From Gammaproteobacteria bacterium (GTDB lineage Bacteria > Pseudomonadota > Gammaproteobacteria > SZUA-152), in assembly GCA_030617485.1 (NCBI GenBank), contig JAUWVK010000021.1:1-15968 (forward strand): a stretch of DNA of 15,968 nt. Direction: 5' to 3'. This document shows, one piece after another, positions 1-8,472 of this stretch. The number at the start of each line of letters is the position of its first letter. The first letter of the stretch is position 1. The notes beneath the pieces were generated by a model. The model saw nothing but the letters and a program-made list of their open reading frames with translations, had not been told where the DNA came from and ran no database searches. The position numbers and the translations under genes were made by a program.

Positions 1-3000
1 CGCTTCCTCGGAGAAAAGCGTTGGGAAACACTCAACCAGCTACGAGGCTCTCGGAAAACAGGCCGATCTGCCCGCATGCTATTTGAAGTACTCGGTGACC
101 TATGGGTAGTCACCCGCAACCCGTTCATACAAGACGACCTGCTGCAAAACCCCAAACGACACACCTCACTCGTCGGTGCACTCCACCACCGTCTCAATCA
201 AATTATAGACCGTGCTGATAAAAATTCTCTGGCACTGGAGCTGGTAAGCGCAGCAAAATCAGCAATAAGTGATTTTGAGGCCTGGTTTGAAAATGAATAT
301 AAACTGCGACAAAAAACTCATCGTAAACTCAGCCGCATCACTCGACATGACAACATAGACTTTGGCGGTCTGGCCAAAGTCAGCCATGTTACTGACGCTT
401 CAGACTGGCGAGTAGAATTCCCCTTTGTTGTGCTAACGCCTGATACCGAGACTGAAATGGCCGAGGTGGTGAAGGCATGCATAGAACTGGGCTTAGGTAT
501 CATCCCACGTGGCGGCGGTACCGGTTACACCGGCGGCGCTGTGCCATTAACCACACACTGCGCGGTCATCAATACTGAAAAACTAGAGGCTCTTGCCCCT
601 GTCTCTCTGCGCCAGATTGAGGGAATTGAGCACGACGTGGCCACTATTCAGGTAGAGGCCGGCGTTGTGACGCGACGCGTTTCCGAAGCTGCAGAAGCTA
701 AAGGTTACGTATTCGCCGTTGACCCCACCTCACAAGATGCTTCCTGCATTGGCGGCAACATCGCCATGAATGCTGGCGGTAAAAAAGCCGTATTGTGGGG
801 AACCACTCTGGATAATCTACTTTCATGGCGCATGGTAATGCCCGACGGCCACTGGCTGGAAGTCGAACGCCTCAATCACAACCTCGGCAAAATACATGAG
901 CAGACTGAAGCACTATTTCGTATCAACCACTTCGAAGCCGACGGCCAAACCCCCAAAGGCGAATCTGAAATTCTACGCATCCCCGGTACAGTTTTACGTA
1001 AACAGGGGCTTGGTAAAGATGTCACCAATAAGTTTCTTGGTGGCTTGCCAGGGGTACAAAAAGAGGGCTGCGACGGCCTGATTACCTCGGCAGTTTTTAT
1101 CCTGCACAAAATGCCGCAACATATTCGCACTGTGTGTCTGGAATTTTTTGGCGATGACCTTAGTCGCGCTGTGCCCGCCATCGTCGAAACCAAAGACTAT
1201 CTCGATGGCTTGCCCGATGTACAACTCGCGGGCATGGAACACCTGGACGAACGTTATGTGCGCGCGGTGAAATACAGCACCAAAGCACCGCGTGCTGAAA
1301 ATCCTAAAATGATATTACTCGTGGACGTGGCCGGCGACGATGAAAACAAAGTCGCGGAAGCTGCTTCAACGATTGTGCGTATGGCTAACGCCCGCGACGC
1401 TGAAGGTTTTATTGCCGTTAGCCCCGAGGCTCGCCATCGTTTCTGGCTAGACCGTGCTCGCACTGCTGCTATCGCTGCTCACACTAATGCCTTCAAAATT
1501 AATGAAGATGTGGTTATTCCGCTGGAAAAACTGGGTGACTACAACGAAGCCATTGAACGCATTAACATTGAATCTTCCACGCACAATAAAATACGCATGA
1601 TAGATGCCGTGCTGAAATATCTTGAAGGTGATTTTTCCAAACACTGTCAGGTTCGCGACCTGGAACCCAGCAGTGAGAATACGGCCATCCTGAAAGCAAA
1701 AAAAGCGGCTGCACATAAACACCTTCACAGCATTCGCGAACGATGGGTCTGCATCATTGAACACCTGGATGACATTGCGAGCAAGCATGCAGAATTAGCC
1801 ACCACACTGGATGAGAATCAACGAGCAAGACTGCAACCAGAAGACACGCTATTCAGGCTTCTACAACGACGCGACCTTCGAGTCTCTTATCGCAACGAAA
1901 TCGAACAACCGCTTAAAACTATATTTAATGGTCGAGACCTGGAAAATGTTCGCCAACAACTTGACGACATTCACGCAGAAATTCGCGCAAGCCGATTATT
2001 TGTAGCGACCCACATGCATGCCGGAGACGGCAATGTACACACCAACATTCCAGTTCATTCCAATGACTACCAGATGATGCATGAAGCTGAAAAGATCGTT
2101 GAGAAAATCATGAAACTGGCGGAATCGCTAGGTGGCGTCGTATCTGGTGAGCACGGTATTGGCATTACCAAAATGCAATTCCTGAACAGCGATACCATTG
2201 AAGCATTCACGGCGTACAAAAATAAAGTTGACCCCAATCAGCACTTCAATCCTGGCAAGTTGTTAGCGGGCTCCGGACTGGAAAATGCCTATACTCCATC
2301 GCTCCGCTTGCTACAACAGGAAGCGTTAATCCTCGAAGCATCTGAATTAGGCGCACTCAACGACGACATCAAAGATTGTGTACGCTGCGGCAAATGCAAA
2401 CCGGTATGCACCACACATATCCCGCGCGCAAATCTTCTGTATTCGCCACGCAACAAGATTCTTGCTACAGGACTTATTACCGAGGCTTTTTTGTACGAAG
2501 AACAAACCCGACGCGGCATTTCCCTACGCCACTTTGACGAGATGAACGATATCGCCGATCACTGCACCGTCTGCCACAAATGCCTCGCACCCTGCCCGGT
2601 GGACATCGACTTTGGTGATGTAACGATCCGCATGCGTAGCCTGCTCAAATCATTTGGTAAAAAACGCACCGGTATTGGCACCCGTCTTTCGATGGTTTAT
2701 CTCAATGCCACCGATCCACGCACCATCAACCTGATGTACAAAACCATGTTGCGATGGGGTTTCAGGGGACAAAATCTGGCTTATCACTGGGCCAAAAAGC
2801 TCAAATTTATCGGAAAGCTTACCGGCAAACAATCGCGCCCCACAGCCACCACGGGGAAAATGACCACCACCACGCAAATTGTCAACTTCGTCAGCAAACC
2901 TCTGCCGCGCAAGCTGCCGCAACAAACTCTGCGTCAACTGCTCGCGCTAGAAGATGACAAAAACGTACCCATTCTGCGTGACCCGAAAAAGGTCAACGAT

Positions 3001-3807
3001 CAAAGTGATGCCGTGTTTTATTTTCCCGGCTGCGGTTCAGAGCGTCTGTTTAGCCAAATTGGCATGGCAACTCTGGCCATGCTGCACGAAGTCGGCACGC
3101 AAACAATATTACCGCCAGGTTATCTGTGCTGTGGCTACCCACAAACCTCCGGTGGCGATGCCAAAACAGGCCAGCAGATATCCGTGAACAATCAGGTACT
3201 GTTCCACCGAATTGCCAACACACTGAACTACATGGACATTAAAACCGTTATCGTTTCCTGCGGTACCTGCATGGATCAACTACTGAAATATCGTTTCCAG
3301 CAAATTTTTCCTGACTGCCGACTACTGGATATTCACGAGTACCTGATGGAAAAAGGTGTGTCTCTAGCTAACAGCGAACACAACAATGGCACGCAATATT
3401 TGTATCACGACCCTTGCCACAGCCCGATGAAAACCCATGCGCCCATCAGAGTTGCCTCTACACTTTTGGGTTCAGACGTTCTGGCATCCGACCGTTGTTG
3501 CGGTGAAGCCGGAACCTTTGCCGTATCGCGCCCTGACATTGCCACGCAAGTACGTTTTCGCAAACAGGAAGAGTTGCATTCCGGCATTAAACAACTCACC
3601 GGCGCAAACAAAGTAAAAGCGGGGAACGTCAAGATGCTCACTTCCTGTCCAGCTTGTCAGCAAGGTTTATCGCGTTATGCGGATGATACAGGGCTGGAAA
3701 CCGATTATATCGTCGTCGAACTGGCCAGAGGTCTGTTAGGTGACAATTGGCAACAACAGTTTATATCCGATATCAAACAAGGCGGCATCGAGAAGGTATT
3801 GTTATAA
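1..3807 (+). CDS. DUF3683-type FAD-linked oxidase / [4Fe-4S] / cysteine-rich oxidoreductase, 5' partial
   Basis: The frame is open from base 1, and its N-terminal residues look like family sequence upstream of the first ATG (base 76), so the true start lies before the window; 1268 codons are visible. Domain order: an N-terminal DUF3683-like segment; an FAD-binding PCMH domain with a glycine-rich [10 protein letters not shown] motif (508-537) and a second FAD-contact motif, [11 protein letters not shown] (from 712); a helical insert (about 1560-1980); an FAD-oxidase C-terminal domain with [10 protein letters not shown] (2011-2040) and [11 protein letters not shown] (2131-2163); two ferredoxin-type CX2CX2CX3C clusters (2377-2409 and 2563-2595); and two CCG cysteine-rich domains (Cys codons 3031, 3127, 3130, 3259, 3268, then 3415, 3496, 3499, 3646, 3655). 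The architecture resembles GlcD/Dld plus GlpC/LldE parts in one chain, like YdiJ-type D-2-hydroxyacid dehydrogenases. Oxidation of a 2-hydroxyacid with electrons passed through Fe-S centres is inferred; the substrate is unknown. No transmembrane segment is apparent. Confidence 0.93.
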   Translation, partial: RFLGEKRWETLNQLRGSRKTGRSARMLFEVLGDLWVVTRNPFIQDDLLQNPKRHTSLVGALHHRLNQIIDRADKNSLALELVSAAKSAISDFEAWFENEYKLRQKTHRKLSRITRHDNIDFGGLAKVSHVTDASDWRVEFPFVVLTPDTETEMAEVVKACIELGLGIIPRGGGTGYTGGAVPLTTHCAVINTEKLEALAPVSLRQIEGIEHDVATIQVEAGVVTRRVSEAAEAKGYVFAVDPTSQDASCIGGNIAMNAGGKKAVLWGTTLDNLLSWRMVMPDGHWLEVERLNHNLGKIHEQTEALFRINHFEADGQTPKGESEILRIPGTVLRKQGLGKDVTNKFLGGLPGVQKEGCDGLITSAVFILHKMPQHIRTVCLEFFGDDLSRAVPAIVETKDYLDGLPDVQLAGMEHLDERYVRAVKYSTKAPRAENPKMILLVDVAGDDENKVAEAASTIVRMANARDAEGFIAVSPEARHRFWLDRARTAAIAAHTNAFKINEDVVIPLEKLGDYNEAIERINIESSTHNKIRMIDAVLKYLEGDFSKHCQVRDLEPSSENTAILKAKKAAAHKHLHSIRERWVCIIEHLDDIASKHAELATTLDENQRARLQPEDTLFRLLQRRDLRVSYRNEIEQPLKTIFNGRDLENVRQQLDDIHAEIRASRLFVATHMHAGDGNVHTNIPVHSNDYQMMHEAEKIVEKIMKLAESLGGVVSGEHGIGITKMQFLNSDTIEAFTAYKNKVDPNQHFNPGKLLAGSGLENAYTPSLRLLQQEALILEASELGALNDDIKDCVRCGKCKPVCTTHIPRANLLYSPRNKILATGLITEAFLYEEQTRRGISLRHFDEMNDIADHCTVCHKCLAPCPVDIDFGDVTIRMRSLLKSFGKKRTGIGTRLSMVYLNATDPRTINLMYKTMLRWGFRGQNLAYHWAKKLKFIGKLTGKQSRPTATTGKMTTTTQIVNFVSKPLPRKLPQQTLRQLLALEDDKNVPILRDPKKVNDQSDAVFYFPGCGSERLFSQIGMATLAMLHEVGTQTILPPGYLCCGYPQTSGGDAKTGQQISVNNQVLFHRIANTLNYMDIKTVIVSCGTCMDQLLKYRFQQIFPDCRLLDIHEYLMEKGVSLANSEHNNGTQYLYHDPCHSPMKTHAPIRVASTLLGSDVLASDRCCGEAGTFAVSRPDIATQVRFRKQEELHSGIKQLTGANKVKAGNVKMLTSCPACQQGLSRYADDTGLETDYIVVELARGLLGDNWQQQFISDIKQGGIEKVLL

Positions 3808-3810
3808 CAA
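3799..3810. repeat. 12-bp perfect palindrome over the oxidoreductase stop codon
   Basis: TTGTTATAACAA is identical to its reverse complement and contains the TAA stop. Its right half can also pair with a TTGTT a few bases downstream (AACAA-ACTA-TTGTT). It is A/T-only apart from one G and one C, so it is a poor terminator. A protein-binding site or chance are both possible. Confidence 0.3.
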
Positions 3811-3909
3811 ACTATTGTTTAATTAATTTAAAGTAATTAACGACTCTCTATTTAACAAAAGCTGCATGATGCACCATAATCAATTCACCTACCGCCAGGA
3901 TGTTTGAAT
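3808..3909 (+). promoter_or_regulatory. A+T-rich leader of the TRAP operon, probable promoter region
   Basis: This gap lies between the oxidoreductase stop and the tatT start and is strikingly A+T-rich in its first half. It holds an 11-nt odd palindrome, TGCAT-G-ATGCA, at 3863-3873, about 37 bases before the tatT ATG, which could be an operator. TATTTA at 3850-3855 is a possible -10 element, but no convincing -35 is seen. An AGGA at 3897-3900 lies 9 bases before ATG 3910 and is the likely ribosome binding site. No GC-rich hairpin with a T-run is present, so read-through from the upstream gene is possible. Confidence 0.35.
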
Positions 3910-4827
3910 ATGATCACTGGGTTACACCGTCATTTCCTCACACAGCTTGTAATATTGCCAGCCTTAAGCCCCAGCCGTTGGTTGACCCCGTTGTTGTTGG
4001 TGGCAATGGCCCTGAGCATTAGCGCATGCAGCAGCATTATTTCATCAGCATCTAATCGTCTGGCAGATAATGTTACCAAAGGTCTGTTATCACAGGACGA
4101 TCCGGATATTGCCCGGCTGGGTACTCCAGCTTATCTCGTGCTTATCGATGGCTTCATCGAAAGCGATCCTGACGATGTCGCCATGCTTAGCGCTGGGTCT
4201 GAATTGTACAGCGCTTACGCTGGCGCCTTCGTGAAAGACAACAAACGCAGCAAACGACTAACGCAAAAAGCGTTTGATTACGGCCATCGCGCGCTTTGCC
4301 TGCAACAGAGCAACACCTGCGACATGGACCGTTTGCCCCACGCTGAATTTGTATCCGTGGCTCATACCATCGAAAAAGACCATATCGCCTCACTGTACAG
4401 CTACGCCATGAGCTGGATCAGCTGGATACAAGCTCGCCGCGACAATCTTAGTGCCGTGGCCAACTTGCCCAAGGCTCAATCAGCGCTGGAGCATGTACTG
4501 ACACTGGGTGAAGACTTCAAGCAAGGCGGCGCTCACCTGTATTTGGGGGTGCTACACAGCCTGATACCGCCCAGCGTTGGCGGTAAGCCGGAGATAGCCA
4601 GGGGCCACTTTGAACGAGCCCTGGAACTCTCAGAGGGGCGCAACCAAATGGTTCGCGTCCTGTACGCTGAGTACTACGCTCGCATGCTCTTCAAACGGGA
4701 TTTGCATGATGAGCTGCTAAACATCGTTCTCAAGGCTGATCCACATCAACCTGGCTACACTTTATCCAATGTATTGGCACAGGAACAAGCTCAAGCGTTG
4801 CTTGACGGTGCCGATGACTTTTTTTGA
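3910..4827 (+). CDS. tatT: TatT-type TRAP transporter accessory lipoprotein (TPR-like)
   Basis: This is a 305-residue protein with a basic N-terminus, a hydrophobic stretch (LLLVAMALSISAC) and a lipobox ISAC that puts the lipidated Cys at residue 40; the +2 residue is Ser, which fits outer-membrane sorting. The mature part is mainly helical, with family-like segments such as LGTPAYLVLIDG, LYSAYAGAFV and HLYLGVLHSLIPPSVGGKPE. Together with the downstream transporter genes, these mark it as the T component of a TPAT. In Treponema pallidum, Tp0956 forms a pore-bearing TPR-like trimer that binds the substrate-binding protein; the same periplasmic role is inferred here. ATG 3910 is preferred over the in-frame TTG at 3904 because AGGA (3897-3900) is 9 bases from the ATG but only 3 from the TTG. 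The gap to the next gene is 76 bp with no terminator visible. Confidence 0.85.
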   Translation: MITGLHRHFLTQLVILPALSPSRWLTPLLLVAMALSISACSSIISSASNRLADNVTKGLLSQDDPDIARLGTPAYLVLIDGFIESDPDDVAMLSAGSELYSAYAGAFVKDNKRSKRLTQKAFDYGHRALCLQQSNTCDMDRLPHAEFVSVAHTIEKDHIASLYSYAMSWISWIQARRDNLSAVANLPKAQSALEHVLTLGEDFKQGGAHLYLGVLHSLIPPSVGGKPEIARGHFERALELSEGRNQMVRVLYAEYYARMLFKRDLHDELLNIVLKADPHQPGYTLSNVLAQEQAQALLDGADDFF

Positions 4828-4903
4828 CCGGATAATTTTGATTAAAAGTTCTAAATAGAAAACAATCATTCAGTAATCACTACAGCAAGCTGAAATACAG
4901 AAA

Positions 4904-5980
4904 ATGAAATATTTGCCCGCAAGCTCACTAAAACGAACACCATACATCCTGCGCCAGCATCTATTGATAACAGGACTACTATTAACCTGCCTGCTGGCTG
5001 GCTTACCTTCTATGGCTGTCGCAACGGTGACAATTAAAATTGCCACCGTCTCCCCCGATGGAGCTACCTGGATGGTGAAAATGCGCGAAGGGGCGAAACA
5101 AATAAAACAACGTACCGAAGGCCGGGTTCGGTTTAAATTTTACCCCGGCGGAGTTATGGGTAACGACGCCAGTGTGTTGCGTAAAATCCGCATTGGTCAA
5201 TTGCACGGCGGTGCGGTCACCGGTGGCTCAATGAGCAAAATTGCTCCGGACACACAGCTTTACCAGTTACCTTTTTTGTTTAACTCACAAGATGAAGTAG
5301 ACCATGTACGCACAAAGCTCGATCCACTGTTGATAAAAAAACTGGCATCAAAGGGTTTCATCACCTTTGGTTTTGCAGGCGCTGGCTTTGCGTATTTTAT
5401 GTCCAACCACCCTGTATCAAGCGTAGCCGATCTACAAAAACAGAAAGTCTGGTTACCCATAGGAGACAAGGTTAACCACCTTGTCTTTGACCAGGCTGAT
5501 ATTTCACCCATTCCGCTCCCAATCAGTGATGTAATGACCAGCTTGCAAACTGGGCTTATTGATACCGTTGCCGCTTCACCGGTAGTGGCTATTTCCCTGC
5601 AATGGCACACCAAAATAAAGTACGTGACGACAACCCCGGCCAGTTATATTTATGCCTTACTGGCGATTAACAAACGCGCCTTTAACCGTATCAAACCATC
5701 AGATCAGGCTATTGTGAAAGAAATAATGACAACGGTATTCCAGGAAATCGATACCCAAAACCGCCTCAGTGATCAGCAGGCAGTGGAAGCCATGAAACAG
5801 CAAGGCATCCAGTTTATAGATATTGCCGAAAATGATCTGGCCGAATGGAAACGCATTGCTGCCAACGCCCGCAACCAGATGATACGCAAGGGTACTTATA
5901 CGAATGATTTTGTCGAAAAAATCAATAACGGCCTGAGAGTGTATCGTCAGCAGCATCAACCCACGCAGGCCAGCCGTTAG
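4904..5980 (+). CDS. TRAP transporter periplasmic substrate-binding protein, TPAT type (TatP/DctP family)
   Basis: This 358-residue protein has a Sec signal peptide: basic residues, a hydrophobic core at about 20-34, and probable cleavage after AVA (residue 40). The mature part opens with the DctP-family pattern TIKIATVSPDGATW, followed by YPGGVMGND, IGQLHGGAVTGGSM, QLPFLF and DVMTSLQTGLIDTV. It should capture the ligand in the periplasm and hand it to the QM membrane subunits. Aligning LQKQKVWLP (177-185) with the usual LKGKKIRVP pattern puts Trp183 where most TRAP binding proteins have the Arg that grips the ligand carboxylate. This fits the TPAT subfamily, whose Treponema member has a hydrophobic cleft. 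The ligand is unknown. It lies between tatT and the Q-subunit gene (47-bp gap) and is surely part of the same operon. Confidence 0.9.
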   Translation: MKYLPASSLKRTPYILRQHLLITGLLLTCLLAGLPSMAVATVTIKIATVSPDGATWMVKMREGAKQIKQRTEGRVRFKFYPGGVMGNDASVLRKIRIGQLHGGAVTGGSMSKIAPDTQLYQLPFLFNSQDEVDHVRTKLDPLLIKKLASKGFITFGFAGAGFAYFMSNHPVSSVADLQKQKVWLPIGDKVNHLVFDQADISPIPLPISDVMTSLQTGLIDTVAASPVVAISLQWHTKIKYVTTTPASYIYALLAINKRAFNRIKPSDQAIVKEIMTTVFQEIDTQNRLSDQQAVEAMKQQGIQFIDIAENDLAEWKRIAANARNQMIRKGTYTNDFVEKINNGLRVYRQQHQPTQASR

Positions 5981-6027
5981 CCCTGCCCTAACGTCATACG
6001 CCTGCCCTGCACCAACAACCACTCGGC

Positions 6028-6531
6028 ATGAACAACACACAACCCCGTAACCAAATAGTGCGCTTCATCGAACACCTGGAAGACGGCATCGTCGTGTTGT
6101 TGTTTGCGGCTATCTCATCTATTTCCTTACTGCAAATCATACTACGCAATTTCTTCGACACTGGCCTTATCTGGGCTACCCCCATGCTGGGTATCCTGTT
6201 GTTATGGTTAACCCTCAGTGGAGCGGTAGTAGCAGTACGCAAGGATCGTCATATCTCAATCAATATCCTGGCATCCCACCTACCTCCACAAACTGCTTGC
6301 ATGGTTTTCGCCGGAACTAAAATATTCACTGCTTTTATCTGCGCCGTGATTGCCTATTACGGTGCACGACTGGTGCAAATAGATCTTGAAATGGAGAGCA
6401 CCCTGTTCTCTGATGTGCCCGTCTGGGCCTGTGAACTCATAATACCCATCAGTTTTTCACTTTTGTCCGTACGCTTTTTTGTTGCGGTAATGGTAGAAGT
6501 CCATCAATTCAGGAAACAGCAAATATCGTGA
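6028..6531 (+). CDS. TRAP transporter small membrane subunit (DctQ/TatQ family)
   Basis: This is a 167-residue protein with four predicted membrane segments at about 21-40, 48-70, 92-112 and 132-154. The family hallmark lies across segments 1-2: LRNFFDTGLIW, then LLLWLTLSGAVVAVRKDRHISI. The Q subunit is the four-helix partner of the large M subunit in the sodium-coupled TRAP symporter, sited in the inner membrane. No clear Shine-Dalgarno sequence precedes ATG 6028, since the preceding bases are mostly C and A, so translation may depend on coupling to the upstream gene. Its 3' end overlaps the M-subunit start by four bases (GTGA, 6528-6531), a strong sign of co-translation. Confidence 0.92.
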   Translation: MNNTQPRNQIVRFIEHLEDGIVVLLFAAISSISLLQIILRNFFDTGLIWATPMLGILLLWLTLSGAVVAVRKDRHISINILASHLPPQTACMVFAGTKIFTAFICAVIAYYGARLVQIDLEMESTLFSDVPVWACELIIPISFSLLSVRFFVAVMVEVHQFRKQQIS

Positions 6532-7805
6532 CTATTATCGTCGGGCTACTGCTACTACTGATCGCTCTTTTGGGGGCACCGCTATTTGCCATTATTGCCT
6601 CCAGTGCTATGTTTTCGTACTACCAAAGCGATATCGACCTTACCGCTATTGCTATCGAAATTTTCCGCATAGCGGATTCACCTGTGCTGATTTCCATCCC
6701 CATGTTCACCTTCGCCGGCTACTTGTTGAGCGAAAGTAATGCCTCACAGCGACTGGCAAGGCTCACTCAGGCTCTATTTGGCTGGATGCCAGCAGGACTT
6801 GCCGTGGTCACCATCCTGGCCTGCGCCTTTTTCACCGGGCTCACGGGAGCATCAGGCATGACCATTATCGCTATCGGTGCTTTGCTGTATCCGGCCTTAC
6901 GTCAAATGAATTACAGCGACCGCTTCAGCCTTGGCCTGGTCACCACCTCTGGCAGCTTGGGTTTATTGTTCCCACCATCGGTTGCATTGATCCTCTACGG
7001 CATCATTGCCCAACAAATGAATTTGGGCACCCCGGTTAGCATTGACCAAATGTTCCTCGCAGGCCTGCTACCAGGTACTCTAATGCTAGTTCTGCTTACC
7101 GCATGGAGCATGTGGGCAACGCGCAATTTTGATATCCCCAAAGCTGATTTTTCTCGCAGTGAAGCAATGACCGCAGTAAAAGATGCCATCTGGGAAATCC
7201 CTTTCCCTATTGTCGTATTGGGCGGAATTTATTCTGGTTTTTTTGCCATATCAGAGGCCGCAGCCGTATCAGTAGCGTACGCATTACTGGTGGAAGTGTT
7301 CATTAAAAAAGAAATCGCATTAAAAGGACTATTCAACATCACTCGCGACGCAATGGTATTGGTGGGCGGCATTATGTTGATCCTGGCGGTATCACTCGCC
7401 TCCACCAATGCCCTTATTGATGCGGAGATTCCGGCTCGCCTGTTCGAATTCATTCAAAGCCATGTCGATAGCCCGCTGACTTTTCTAATCCTGCTGAATA
7501 TTTTTTTACTGGCATTGGGCATGATTCTCGATATTTTCTCAGCCATCGTGATCGTGGTGCCTTTAATCCTGCCGGTGGCGGTGAAATATGGCATTCACCC
7601 TGTCCATCTGGGCATTATTTTTCTTGCCAATATGCAGGTCGGTTATAGCACTCCGCCCATCGGTATGAACCTGTTCATCGCCAGCTATCGCTTTAAAAAA
7701 CCCATCACGGAACTCTACCGTGCCAGCGTGCCCTTCATTCTTGTACTGCTACTTTCCGTATTGATCATCACCTACTGGCCAGGGCTAAGTCTGGCCTTGC
7801 TATAA
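6528..7805 (+). CDS. TRAP transporter large membrane subunit (DctM/TatM family)
   Basis: This 425-residue, very hydrophobic protein has about 11-13 membrane spans, the normal size for a stand-alone DctM. Family motifs are clear: FTGLTGASGMTIIAIGALLYP and SGSLGLLFPPSVALILYG in the first half, and NMQVGYSTPPIGMNLFIA in the second, matching the two inverted repeats that carry sodium and substrate sites in this fold. It is the transport-catalysing subunit in the inner membrane, driving uptake with an ion gradient. The start is GTG at 6528, overlapping the Q-subunit stop; an AGGAAA at 6511-6516 lies 11 bases upstream. The gene is intact and ends 55 bp before darP with no terminator hairpin seen. 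Confidence 0.95.
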   Translation: MTIIVGLLLLLIALLGAPLFAIIASSAMFSYYQSDIDLTAIAIEIFRIADSPVLISIPMFTFAGYLLSESNASQRLARLTQALFGWMPAGLAVVTILACAFFTGLTGASGMTIIAIGALLYPALRQMNYSDRFSLGLVTTSGSLGLLFPPSVALILYGIIAQQMNLGTPVSIDQMFLAGLLPGTLMLVLLTAWSMWATRNFDIPKADFSRSEAMTAVKDAIWEIPFPIVVLGGIYSGFFAISEAAAVSVAYALLVEVFIKKEIALKGLFNITRDAMVLVGGIMLILAVSLASTNALIDAEIPARLFEFIQSHVDSPLTFLILLNIFLLALGMILDIFSAIVIVVPLILPVAVKYGIHPVHLGIIFLANMQVGYSTPPIGMNLFIASYRFKKPITELYRASVPFILVLLLSVLIITYWPGLSLALL

Positions 7806-7860
7806 TCCACCAACCACACCGTATAGCCAACAGGCATCAGGAAGCGGTACCCTAGCACCC

Positions 7861-8409
7861 ATGCCCAAGCATCAAAACAAACACGACAAAGAACATCTGG
7901 ATGCTAAACACCCAGCCACTAAAGATGTTGGTACTGAGGAAATCAGTAAATCCCAACGTAAGCGGGACATGCATGCTCTACAGGCGCTAGGAGAGCAACT
8001 GGCAGAATTACCAAAAGAACAGTTCGAAAAGATCACTCTGGAGGAAAGTCTACGAGACGCTATTATAGATGCTCGACATATTCGCCAGCACGGTGCACGA
8101 AAACGCCAACTGCAATACATCGGTAAAATAATGCGCAGCATCAATGCCGAACCCATTCAAGAACAGCTCGACACTCTCCAGGGACAGTCCAATCAAGCAG
8201 CACAGGCGTTGCACAACATTGAGCGTTGGCGTGACAGATTATTAAAGGAGGGTGATAACGCTCTGGAGGAGCTGGTTAAACAGTACCAACATGCCGACAG
8301 ACAATACCTGCGACAGTTGTTACGCAATGCGCAAAAAGAAACGCTCGCAAACAAGGCACCGAAATCTTCACGAGCACTGTTCCGCTATCTGAGAGAACTG
8401 TTTAACTAG
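7861..8409 (+). CDS. darP: Dual-action ribosomal maturation protein DarP (YjgA, DUF615)
   Basis: This is a 182-residue, highly charged helical protein, the usual length for the family. Recognisable segments are SKSQRKRDMHALQALGEQL (about 30-48), REARHIRQHGARKRQLQYIGKIMR-like sequence around 75-98 and a basic C-terminus with SRALFRYLREL. In E. coli this family binds late 50S precursors and promotes formation of the peptidyl-transferase centre. The start at ATG 7861 fits family lengths, although the nearest purine-rich site (around 7839-7844) is rather far upstream. It follows the TRAP M gene on the same strand and may be reached by that transcript. Its last codons and TAG stop form the first unit of an 11-bp tandem array. 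In Pseudomonas it is flanked by tldD and pmbA; neither is present here. Confidence 0.93.
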   Translation: MPKHQNKHDKEHLDAKHPATKDVGTEEISKSQRKRDMHALQALGEQLAELPKEQFEKITLEESLRDAIIDARHIRQHGARKRQLQYIGKIMRSINAEPIQEQLDTLQGQSNQAAQALHNIERWRDRLLKEGDNALEELVKQYQHADRQYLRQLLRNAQKETLANKAPKSSRALFRYLRELFN

Positions 8410-8454
8410 TGTTTAACTAGTGTTTAACTAGTGTTTAACTAGTGTTTAACTAGT
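8400..8454. repeat. Tandem array of five perfect 11-bp units (GTTTAACTAGT)
   Basis: Five uninterrupted identical units occupy 8400-8410, 8411-8421, 8422-8432, 8433-8443 and 8444-8454, followed by a degraded sixth (CTTTAACAAAG, 8455-8465). The first unit is the 3' end of darP: last base of a Leu codon, Phe, Asn, TAG stop, T. The array therefore looks like an expansion of the gene's own terminus. Since 11 is not a multiple of 3, the TAG recurs in all three frames. Each unit contains the palindrome ACTAGT, so neighbouring units can pair as a 6-bp stem with a 5-nt loop. Copy number is likely to vary between strains. Confidence 0.95.
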
Positions 8455-8472
8455 CTTTAACAAAGGGGAATA

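Noticed and set aside
1447..1788. Minus-strand open frame of 113 codons inside the oxidoreductase
   Set aside because: It is antisense to the helical insert of a long intact gene and shows no family features.
3900..3912. ATG at 3900 or TTG at 3904 as the tatT start
   Set aside because: ATG 3900 is in another frame; TTG 3904 is only three bases from the AGGA site, while ATG 3910 has normal spacing.
5699..6040. Minus-strand open frame of 113 codons across the binding-protein and Q-subunit junction
   Set aside because: It overlaps the 3' end of the binding-protein gene and the Q-subunit start; there is no motif and no independent support.
3910..7805. TRAP operon as a recently acquired mobile island
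   Set aside because: No integrase, tRNA, flanking direct repeats or insertion sequence is seen, and base use looks similar to the upstream oxidoreductase by eye.
8400..8465. CRISPR array
   Set aside because: Units are 11 bp and directly adjacent with no spacers, and no cas gene is present.
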